Positions 1-6,330 of a stretch of 6,632 nt of DNA are shown here, piece by piece. The number at the start of each line of letters is the position of its first letter. The stretch's first letter is position 1. The notes below the pieces were generated by a model. The model saw only the letters and a list, made by a program, of their open reading frames with translations. It did no database searches and was not told the origin of the DNA. The DNA is taken from assembly GCA_964398295.1 (NCBI GenBank), contig CAYNMW010000220.1, forward strand, positions 1-6,632. The letters run 5' to 3'. The DNA comes from CALFUK01 sp964398295 (GTDB lineage Bacteria > Bacteroidota > Bacteroidia > Chitinophagales > Saprospiraceae). Position numbers and translations under genes: made by a program.

Positions 1-522
1 CAAGCTCTTCCAGCCATTTGGTCTTTCTTTACCATGGAAGTCTATAGTTGGAATGAAGCACAAGTCGGCTGGAGTCTTGCCTTTGTCGGTGTTTTAGTAG
101 CTATTGTACAAGGTGGACTTATTGGAACATTAGTGAAACGTTTTGGTGAACGTAGAGTGATTATGGTAGGATTTGTGTTTTGGAGTTTCGGTATGCTGTT
201 GTTTGCCTTTGCATCTAAATCCTGGATGATTTACGCTTTCATGGTACCATACGCCCTGGGCGGTGTTGCAGGACCAACATTACAAGGTTTGATATCAAAT
301 CAAGTTTCTGAAAAAGAACAGGGCAATCTGCAAGGAGCAATTACGAGTATGATCAGTATTACAACAATTATTGGTCCTGCTATCGCGACTTCATTATTCT
401 ACTTGTTTACGAGTGAACACTTAACTATCTATTTTCCTGGTGCATCATATCTTGCCAGTGGATTATTGCTTGTATTAGCAACATTGTTTGTGATTACAGG
501 ACTAAGGAGGATGCAGACTTAA
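1..522 (+). CDS. TetA-like MFS transporter, C-terminal part (5' end outside window)
   Basis: This is the C-terminal 173 residues of an inner-membrane proton-coupled drug efflux-type transporter. The frame is open from base 1, so the ATG at 34 is an internal methionine and not the start. Five hydrophobic segments are visible (about residues 22-43, 53-72, 75-98, 113-136 and 145-168 of the fragment), matching TM8-12 of a 12-helix MFS protein. The loop GTLVKRFGERR (42-52) resembles the motif-A repeat between TM8 and TM9. The stretch EQGNLQG (106-112) followed by a TM segment containing IIGPAIAT is typical of the TCR/Tet subfamily, where the equivalent reads EQGxLQG...GP. Full-length relatives have about 400 residues, so more than half is missing. 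Family-level assignment is good. The substrate is unknown, because many chromosomal TetA-like proteins do not confer tetracycline resistance. The gene ends with TAA and is followed by a hairpin plus T-run. Confidence 0.88.
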   Translation, partial: QALPAIWSFFTMEVYSWNEAQVGWSLAFVGVLVAIVQGGLIGTLVKRFGERRVIMVGFVFWSFGMLLFAFASKSWMIYAFMVPYALGGVAGPTLQGLISNQVSEKEQGNLQGAITSMISITTIIGPAIATSLFYLFTSEHLTIYFPGASYLASGLLLVLATLFVITGLRRMQT

Positions 523-550
523 ATTCTACAATTTTGATAACAAGAGATTG

Positions 551-577
551 GACCTTTCTGAGGTCATTGTTTTTTCT
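551..577 (+). terminator. Probable intrinsic terminator of the MFS gene
   Basis: The arms GACCT (551-555) and AGGTC (561-565) form a 5-bp stem around the loop TTCTG. A T-rich stretch with six consecutive T's lies at 570-575. The hairpin is 29 bases after the MFS stop codon. The stem is short and four bases separate it from the T-run, so termination may be weak. No other hairpin in the gap fits better. Confidence 0.5.
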
Positions 578-593
578 TAGAATAGTAACTTTG
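567..593 (+). promoter_or_regulatory. Candidate Bacteroidota promoter for the FG-GAP gene
   Basis: TAACTTTG at 586-593 fits the Bacteroidota -7 consensus TAnnTTTG. A TTG at 567-569 lies 16 bases upstream, slightly closer than the usual -33 spacing. Transcription would start near base 600, giving a leader of about 65-70 bases before the ATG at 670. The -33 element overlaps the end of the preceding terminator. The call rests on consensus match only. Confidence 0.4.
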
Positions 594-669
594 TAGAAAC
601 TGAAAGTGAAGGACTTAAAATCCATAGGTTTACTTATAAGCTAAGACGACTAAAATAAACGAACAGAAA

Positions 670-2034
670 ATGAATCATTCTATTACAACGGCTGTACTTA
701 TGCTGCTTCCTTTTTTATCCATAGCGCAGGTCACATCCTATACACCTTTAGATGAGATGGCTACAGACATTCGCCAACCAATTCTTGCGGATCTCAATGG
801 TGATGGTCGAAATGATATCGTAGCACCATTGACAGATAATACGAGGTGGTATGAAAATCTGGGTGCAGGTAATTTTAGTGAGGGCACCAATCTCGATTTT
901 GCTAGCCATAACATTGCAGCTGCGGACATTGATAATGATGGCGATCAGGATTTAATTGGCAGAACCAGATCTGAAATATTCTTACTCGTAAATGACGGAC
1001 AGGGTGAGTTTGCACAGCAAAACATAATCATCGAAGGTAGCTTTAGAACCACTCCATTGTTTGCGCCTCTTCTATTTGACGATATTGATGGTGATGGGAG
1101 CATTGACTTAGTGACCCTGATAAATAACTATCCCATTTGGTTTCGAAATGATGGCGGCACGTTTAACAGCGTTGGGGACACATTGGTACAGGACAAGGTT
1201 ACTGATATGCACTTAGTCGATGTGAATGGTGACCAACTCAATGAACTCATTTATAGCAACTATGACAGAGACTTCCTTGATGGTATCAGATTGTGGATGC
1301 ACGATAGATCAGTTGATGGTTTTGGCCCACAAGTTCAGGTTTCAACACGCACATTTGCCGTAGGGTTAAGCACCACAACTGGTGACATTGATGGGGATGG
1401 AGATCAGGATGTAGTTGGCTTTGATGAAGGCTCTCCAATTTTTCTTTTCGAAAATGTAAATGGGACATTACAGCCAGAAGTGACCATCGAAGGAACTGAT
1501 TTAGATATTGACAACTTTAGTTATACTTCAGTGCAACTACTCGATCTGGATCAAAATGGGACCGACGATTTATTGGCCAAGCTATTTCAAAATACAGGTG
1601 ACGAGGATATTGTGTTTTTTACTTCTTCTTCTGGAAGTCGTTCAATAGTCGAAACGTTTTCTGGATTGACAAGCCCTTGGGATCTCTTGATAGATGACCT
1701 TGACGAAGATGGTGTTCAAGACCTTATTGTTTCCTCCTTTTCAGATGCTTTTTTAGGGTGGACATCAGCACCAGCAAATACAACAAGTATTTTTTCTGAG
1801 CGCTTCGAAGCCATGAGTATTTGGCCAAATCCTGTTTATGATAAGATCAATCTGGACGGTATCAATAATAAAGAGAGCATCATACGCCTCATCAGATTGG
1901 ATGGACACACAACAACATTAATTCAAACATCAGCCGTGAATGACATTTCAGTAGGCGACCTATTACCAGGAATTTACCTTATCATTATCGAAAGCGCTGA
2001 ACAAAGAAGAGCTGCTAAATTTATCAAACAGTAG
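670..2034 (+). CDS. Secreted FG-GAP/VCBS repeat protein with T9SS type A sorting domain
   Basis: This is a predicted exported propeller protein of 454 residues. Residues 1-19 form a signal peptide with probable cleavage at SIA|Q. Seven calcium-loop motifs of the form DxDxDGxxD, some degenerate, begin at about residues 41, 87, 138, 184, 239, 292 and 343. They recur every 46-55 residues, as expected for FG-GAP/VCBS blades, and seven suggests a closed seven-bladed beta-propeller. The fourth (DVNGDQLNE) and sixth (DLDQNGTDD) are the most degenerate. The C-terminal 70 or so residues look like a T9SS type A sorting domain: WPNP (385-388), LLPGIYLI (431-438) and the basic end KFIKQ. In this family the tail directs passage through the outer membrane by T9SS, after which it is normally removed. 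There is no catalytic domain, so a binding or adhesive role on the surface or outside the cell is inferred. The start is chosen because the signal peptide begins at this ATG. There is no Shine-Dalgarno sequence, only an A-rich stretch. Confidence 0.88.
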   Translation: MNHSITTAVLMLLPFLSIAQVTSYTPLDEMATDIRQPILADLNGDGRNDIVAPLTDNTRWYENLGAGNFSEGTNLDFASHNIAAADIDNDGDQDLIGRTRSEIFLLVNDGQGEFAQQNIIIEGSFRTTPLFAPLLFDDIDGDGSIDLVTLINNYPIWFRNDGGTFNSVGDTLVQDKVTDMHLVDVNGDQLNELIYSNYDRDFLDGIRLWMHDRSVDGFGPQVQVSTRTFAVGLSTTTGDIDGDGDQDVVGFDEGSPIFLFENVNGTLQPEVTIEGTDLDIDNFSYTSVQLLDLDQNGTDDLLAKLFQNTGDEDIVFFTSSSGSRSIVETFSGLTSPWDLLIDDLDEDGVQDLIVSSFSDAFLGWTSAPANTTSIFSERFEAMSIWPNPVYDKINLDGINNKESIIRLIRLDGHTTTLIQTSAVNDISVGDLLPGIYLIIIESAEQRRAAKFIKQ

Positions 2035-2150
2035 CAAAAGCAATCAAGGGAAATATCCCGCATGCATTACTGATATTGAAATCATCGCCTAAGACCTAAT
2101 ATCACCATACAGTATTACTATTTTTTATGCTTGATCGAGAGAGTAATGTA

Positions 2151-2179
2151 TGCCAGTAGAAACTAATATTCTAGTGGCA
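2151..2179. other. Intergenic imperfect hairpin upstream of the lipoprotein gene
   Basis: TGCCAGTAGAA (2151-2161) pairs with TTCTAGTGGCA (2169-2179) over 11 positions with a single G.G mismatch and a 7-base loop. This is the strongest inverted repeat in the 2035-2271 gap. No T-run follows on the plus strand, so it does not look like an ordinary terminator. It sits just before a TAnnTTTG element and could be an operator, or a folded element in RNA that reads through from upstream. The structure is read from the sequence and the function is unknown. Confidence 0.45.
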
Positions 2180-2186
2180 AGCAGCA

Positions 2187-2194
2187 TATCTTTG
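2187..2194 (+). promoter_or_regulatory. Candidate -7 promoter element for the lipoprotein gene
   Basis: TATCTTTG matches the Bacteroidota -7 consensus TAnnTTTG exactly and lies 77 bases before the ATG at 2272. I see no convincing TTG at the expected -33 distance. That region falls inside the hairpin at 2151-2179, which would make the hairpin a natural repressor site if the promoter is real. The remaining bases of the 2035-2271 gap hold only weak small inverted repeats. Confidence 0.3.
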
Positions 2195-2271
2195 GCAAAT
2201 TCCGTTTTGAGTTATGATAAATTGCTTAAAAGTGATAACTTAAATTTCTCAATGACAAAAAACTAAACTTT

Positions 2272-2880
2272 ATGAAAATTTTATTTGCTACAATTCTATG
2301 CCTTCTCCTATTAGCTTCATGTGAAAAGGAAGCTGATATCATCATCACTGCAGAACAAGAGGCAGAATTAACAAGTTTGATTCAAGAATTTGATCAGATG
2401 TCTTCGGCAGAATCAGAAGAACTACGTGCTAAAATTCTTGACTTTTATGAAGTAGCAACTGTAAACAATTGTGACCCAGGAGCTTTTAACATTGTTACAC
2501 CTGAAGAAATACTAGCCTACCTTAATGATATAGGAATTGGATCACCTAGAGAATTTCACGACTGGACAGTTAATGTCGGTATGTTAATTCAAGATATCAT
2601 CGATCAAAATGAAGATTGTGAAGAAGAGGTTGTTATCAATGATTTGATGGCTGGGCAATTCGCCAATTTATCAAGAGCAACAATGGCTTGTGAGTTGCCA
2701 ATGTTTACAGGTTTTGCCAATACCTCGGTAAAATTAGCTGGAACATTTGGCGTTTATGTTGCCGGTTCTGGATTTAGAATTATCGACGATAGTCAATTAT
2801 TCCTTTTTGGAGGAGCATTCAATTCATTCGTTAGAATGCAAGATCTTCAAGATACTTGTGAAACTGCACAACCGCAATAA
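2272..2880 (+). CDS. Hypothetical lipoprotein, 202 residues
   Basis: I do not recognise the family. The N-terminus (MKILFATILCLLLLASC) is a clear type II signal peptide with lipobox LASC, so Cys17 should be lipidated and the protein anchored in a membrane. Residues after the cysteine (EKEAD) are charged and acidic. This loosely resembles the lipoprotein export signals that send Bacteroidota lipoproteins to the cell surface, but the match is too weak to decide location. The mature part begins with an acidic, probably helical region (about 27-62). Four further cysteines follow, at 67, 116, 140 and 196, enough for two disulfides. The second half (about 145-190) is richer in Gly, Phe and Val and looks beta-like. 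No catalytic motif is visible. The gene stands alone: the preceding gene ends 237 bases upstream and a bidirectional terminator follows 25 bases after the stop. The signal peptide at this ATG supports the start, and no Shine-Dalgarno sequence is present. Confidence 0.8.
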   Translation: MKILFATILCLLLLASCEKEADIIITAEQEAELTSLIQEFDQMSSAESEELRAKILDFYEVATVNNCDPGAFNIVTPEEILAYLNDIGIGSPREFHDWTVNVGMLIQDIIDQNEDCEEEVVINDLMAGQFANLSRATMACELPMFTGFANTSVKLAGTFGVYVAGSGFRIIDDSQLFLFGGAFNSFVRMQDLQDTCETAQPQ

Positions 2881-2904
2881 GAGACACACAACTTTTAAAC
2901 TATT

Positions 2905-2936
2905 AAAAACCTGACTCTAACGAGTTGGGTTTTTTT
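2905..2936. terminator. Bidirectional intrinsic terminator between convergent genes
   Basis: AAAAACCTGACTC (2905-2917) pairs with GAGTTGGGTTTTT (2922-2934) around the loop TAAC. The stem is 13 bp with two G.T wobbles. The plus strand ends in seven T's (2930-2936). The A-tract on the left gives the minus strand its own run of U's. It therefore can terminate both the lipoprotein transcript, whose stop is at 2880, and the ileS transcript, whose stop codon is at 2947-2949. Confidence 0.88.
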
Positions 2937-2946
2937 ATTCCATCAA

Positions 2947-5900
2947 TTAAACTTGAGAAACGTCTATTGCAATATTGACATCCTCACCAAGGTCAATCAT
3001 TTCTCCATTCACATCAGAACTCATTTCTAAATTGTCAGCCAATACTTCTTCACAGATATAATTAGAAAATTGGTCTATTGCGGCACGTATAGCTTCGTGA
3101 TCTTGCACCTTAATCAGGATTCGATCAGTGACATTGAAGTCTTTACTTTTCCGGATATTTTGTATGCGGTTTACCAACTCCCGTGCAGTACCTTCTGCAA
3201 GTAAGTTGTCATCCATTTTAATATCCAGAGCTACGGTGATGTCTTTATCTGTTGCAACTTGCCAGCCTGGTATGTCTTCACTTGTAATCTCAAAGTCTTC
3301 AAGACTCAGGTCATACTTAGTTCCTTCTATGTCAAGTTGGTATTGATTCGTTTTTTCTAATACAGCAATATCATCATCCGTCAATTGATTGATCGCAGCT
3401 GCACCTGCCTTCATATTTTTACCAAGTTTCTTCCCGAGCGTCTTGAAGTTCGGTTTTATTTTTTTCTTGATGATCCCTGAAGCATCATCGACATAATCAA
3501 ATGCTTTCACATTCACTTCTGCAAGAATCAGATCTTCAACAGCCTCTACTTGTTGCTGGAATGTTGCATCCAAGACTGGTAATAATATTTTCTTTAGAGG
3601 TTGTCTCACTCTTATTTTTTCTTTTTTTCGTAAAGAGCGGACAAGAGAAGAAATCCGTTGTGCATAATCCATTCGTTCTTCAAGCGCTTTATCGATGGTA
3701 GAATTATCTCCATCTTCTATCATACATAAGTGTACACTTTCCTCAGTGTCCAAACCTGTTACCGTATTTAAATTTCTGAATAACCATTCTGCAAAAAACG
3801 GAGCAACAGGTGCCATCAATTTTGCAATTGTTACCAAACACTGATTCAAGGTCTGATATGCTGCAATTTTGTCCTGAGTAAATTCTCCTTTCCAAAATCG
3901 GCGTCTACATAAACGCACATACCAATTACTCAAATGTTGATCGACAAAGGTCATGATCTTACGACATGCATTGGTCGCTTCATAATCGGCGTAGCTGTCT
4001 TTGACCTCAGTCCGTAAAGAATGCAAGAGCGAAATAATCCATCTGTCAATTTCCTGTCTTTCACTCATTGGCACAGCGGCCTGAGAATGATCAAAGCCAT
4101 CAATATTTGCATATAATGTGAAAAATGAATAGGTATTGTATAAGGTGCCAAAGAATTTTCTCTTTACTTCTTCAACACCAGCTAAATCAAATTTTAGGTT
4201 ATCCCAAGGCTGGGCATTGGATATCATATACCAGCGAACAGCGTCAGCACCATACTTTCCAATTGCTTCAAAAGGATCAATTGTATTGCCGAGTCGTTTA
4301 GACATTTTCACTCCATTCTTATCTAAGACAAGACCAGTAGAAACTACATTTTTAAATGCAACACTTCCTCTTACGAGTGCTGAAATTGCGTGCAAGCTAT
4401 AGAACCATCCTCTCGTCTGATCGACCCCTTCAGAAATAAAGTCTGCTGGATAGAAGGTCCCCTCATCAACCATCGACTTGGTGTCTTCATTGAATGGATA
4501 ATGAAGTTGAGCAAATGGCATCGAACCAGAATCAAACCAAACATCAATCAAGTCCAGTTCGCGTTTCATTTCTTTGCCAGTATCAGAAACCAGAATGACA
4601 TCATCAATATATGGACGATGTGGATCATCAGGTAATTGTTGATTCAAGCTTAGCTTCTCATTTGCCTTTTGAATTTCTGATTCTAGTTGTGCAAACGACC
4701 CGATACAGATTTCCTCTTCTCCATTTTCTGTCCTCCATATTGGAAGTGGTACACCCCAGTATCTTGATCGGGATAAATTCCAGTCCTGTAGGTTTTCCAG
4801 CCAGTTTCCAAATCTTCCTTCTCCAGTGTGCTTAGGTTTCCAATTTATGGTATTGTTCAATTCTACCATCTTCTCTTTATGAGCAGATGTATTGATAAAC
4901 CAACTATCTAATGGATAATATAAAATTGGCTTATCCGTCCTCCAGCAATGTGGATAGTTGTGTTCGTATTTCTCTACCTTGAATGCCTTGTTTTCTTCTT
5001 TCAATTTGATGGCAATGCGTACATCTGTAGGTAAAAACCCATCTACTTCTTGCTCCTCTTTTGAATAGTATTCTGATTTGACAAAGTAACCAGGATAATC
5101 AGTTACTTCTTCAACAAATTTGCCTTGTTGATCAACCAGTGGTCGCAACTCTTTGCCTCTTCTCACCAAAATGGAAGGCACATTATTTTGTTTACACACC
5201 CTAAAATCATCTGCACCAAATATGGATGCCGTATGGACAATACCAGTACCATCACTTGTAGACACAAAATCTCCATGGATGACGCGGAAAGCTTCTCCTT
5301 CTTCTGGTTGCACATATGGCATCAACTGCTCATATCGTATGTCAAGCAATTCTTGCCCTTTGAATGCTTTAACCACTTCATATGGAATTAATTTTCCTGC
5401 AGGGTCAAAATCTTTAAGCCCTAATTCGGCGGCTTTCTCTTTAAAATGTTTGGGAATCAAATCTGTTGCCAATACAACCGCTATTGGTTCTTTAGTATAG
5501 GCATTATACGTACGAACAAGACTGTATTCTAATTTTTTTCCAATAGCCAATGCACAGTTTGATGGCAGCGTCCAAGGCGTGGTCGTCCATGCTATGATGA
5601 ATACATCATCATCGTGTCCTTCAAAAAGAAAAGAAGATTTGTCGTCCTTTTTTACTTTAAATTGAGCGGTTACTGAAGTGTCTTTGATGTTCTGATAAGC
5701 TCCAGGCATGTTTAATTCATGACTACTAAGACCAGTCCCAGCTGCTGGCGAATATGGCTGAACTGTGTAGCCTTTGTATATCATGTCTTTGTCATACATC
5801 TGCTTGAGCAGCCACCAGACGGATTCGATATAATCATTGGTAAAGGTGATGTATGGATCGTCTAAGTCAACCCAATAACCCATCTTCACCGTGATATCAT

Positions 5901-6297
5901 CCCACATGTCTTTATAGCGCATGACGGTTTCCCGGCACTTTTGATTGTATTCCGCAATGGTGATAGACTTACCGATGTCTTCTTTGGTGATTCCAAGTTC
6001 TTTTTCTACACTCAATTCGATCGGCAAGCCATGTGTATCCCAACCACCTTTACGTGTGACTCTCTCTCCTTGCATGGTATGAAATCGACAAAAAATATCC
6101 TTTATCGTTCTTGCCATCACGTGGTGAATCCCAGGCTTCCCATTAGCAGATGGCGGACCTTCATAGAATACAAAACTCTTATCCTCTGGCCTACTGCTTA
6201 TACTTTTGTCGAAGATGTTGTTCTCTTTCCAAAAGGATAAAACCTCTTCATCAATTTGACTTAAATTAAGACCCTTATATTCCGTATACTTTGCCAT
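2947..6297 (-). CDS. ileS: Isoleucyl-tRNA synthetase, type 2, with GXHH active-site motif
   Basis: Cytoplasmic class I aminoacyl-tRNA synthetase that activates isoleucine with ATP and charges tRNA-Ile. It is complete at 1116 residues, a normal length for type 2 enzymes. The HIGH signature appears at residues 56-59 as G-I-H-H within NGKPGIHHVMARTIKD, with positions 1 and 3 swapped relative to HxGH. The second signature is KMSKR (664-668). The CP1 editing domain (about 200-420) retains the Thr-rich peptide WTTTPWTLPSN (237-247), His355 and Asp364. By hand alignment these correspond to the E. coli editing residues T241-T243, N250, H333 and D342. DVWFDSG (585-591) and GVDQTRGWFY (624-633) are conserved catalytic-core motifs. 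The anticodon-binding domain spans about 748-900. The C-terminal region (about 940-1116) lacks the Cys4 zinc finger of type 1 enzymes, as in type 2. An in-frame TGA two codons upstream of the ATG rules out a longer start. There is no Shine-Dalgarno sequence. It is the only ileS in the window and probably the essential housekeeping copy. Confidence 0.97.
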   Translation of the reverse strand: MAKYTEYKGLNLSQIDEEVLSFWKENNIFDKSISSRPEDKSFVFYEGPPSANGKPGIHHVMARTIKDIFCRFHTMQGERVTRKGGWDTHGLPIELSVEKELGITKEDIGKSITIAEYNQKCRETVMRYKDMWDDITVKMGYWVDLDDPYITFTNDYIESVWWLLKQMYDKDMIYKGYTVQPYSPAAGTGLSSHELNMPGAYQNIKDTSVTAQFKVKKDDKSSFLFEGHDDDVFIIAWTTTPWTLPSNCALAIGKKLEYSLVRTYNAYTKEPIAVVLATDLIPKHFKEKAAELGLKDFDPAGKLIPYEVVKAFKGQELLDIRYEQLMPYVQPEEGEAFRVIHGDFVSTSDGTGIVHTASIFGADDFRVCKQNNVPSILVRRGKELRPLVDQQGKFVEEVTDYPGYFVKSEYYSKEEQEVDGFLPTDVRIAIKLKEENKAFKVEKYEHNYPHCWRTDKPILYYPLDSWFINTSAHKEKMVELNNTINWKPKHTGEGRFGNWLENLQDWNLSRSRYWGVPLPIWRTENGEEEICIGSFAQLESEIQKANEKLSLNQQLPDDPHRPYIDDVILVSDTGKEMKRELDLIDVWFDSGSMPFAQLHYPFNEDTKSMVDEGTFYPADFISEGVDQTRGWFYSLHAISALVRGSVAFKNVVSTGLVLDKNGVKMSKRLGNTIDPFEAIGKYGADAVRWYMISNAQPWDNLKFDLAGVEEVKRKFFGTLYNTYSFFTLYANIDGFDHSQAAVPMSERQEIDRWIISLLHSLRTEVKDSYADYEATNACRKIMTFVDQHLSNWYVRLCRRRFWKGEFTQDKIAAYQTLNQCLVTIAKLMAPVAPFFAEWLFRNLNTVTGLDTEESVHLCMIEDGDNSTIDKALEERMDYAQRISSLVRSLRKKEKIRVRQPLKKILLPVLDATFQQQVEAVEDLILAEVNVKAFDYVDDASGIIKKKIKPNFKTLGKKLGKNMKAGAAAINQLTDDDIAVLEKTNQYQLDIEGTKYDLSLEDFEITSEDIPGWQVATDKDITVALDIKMDDNLLAEGTARELVNRIQNIRKSKDFNVTDRILIKVQDHEAIRAAIDQFSNYICEEVLADNLEMSSDVNGEMIDLGEDVNIAIDVSQV

Positions 6298-6314
6298 ATA
6301 TCACTTTGAGTTTG

Positions 6315-6322
6315 CAAAAATA
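6315..6322 (-). promoter_or_regulatory. Candidate -7 promoter element for ileS
   Basis: On the minus strand TATTTTTG matches TAnnTTTG and ends 17 bases before the ileS ATG, implying a very short leader of around 10 bases. No good TTG is seen at the -33 distance, which would fall in the edge of the tandem repeat. The call is consensus-based only. If the true promoter is further upstream, it lies within the repeat array. Confidence 0.35.
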
Positions 6323-6330
6323 CTTGAATT

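Noticed and set aside
738..1468. Two short minus-strand open frames opposite the FG-GAP gene
   Set aside because: They overlap the repetitive calcium-loop codons, whose biased composition keeps the opposite strand open. No protein family is recognisable.
2048..2104. Terminator after the FG-GAP gene: GGGA-AATA-TCCC at 2048-2059, or TGATATT/AATATCA at 2071-2104
   Set aside because: The first has a 4-bp stem and no T-run. The second has a 20-base loop and its nearest T-run (2121-2126) is 16 bases away. Neither is a convincing intrinsic terminator.
3128..6240. Several plus-strand open frames of 66-115 codons opposite ileS
   Set aside because: They lie wholly inside the conserved ileS coding region on the other strand, have no recognisable domains, and are expected shadows of a long gene.
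1..6297. Resistance island linking a TetA-like pump with a mupirocin-insensitive IleRS
   Set aside because: The genes are far apart, face each other and are separated by unrelated genes. No mobile element is present. Both look like ordinary chromosomal genes.
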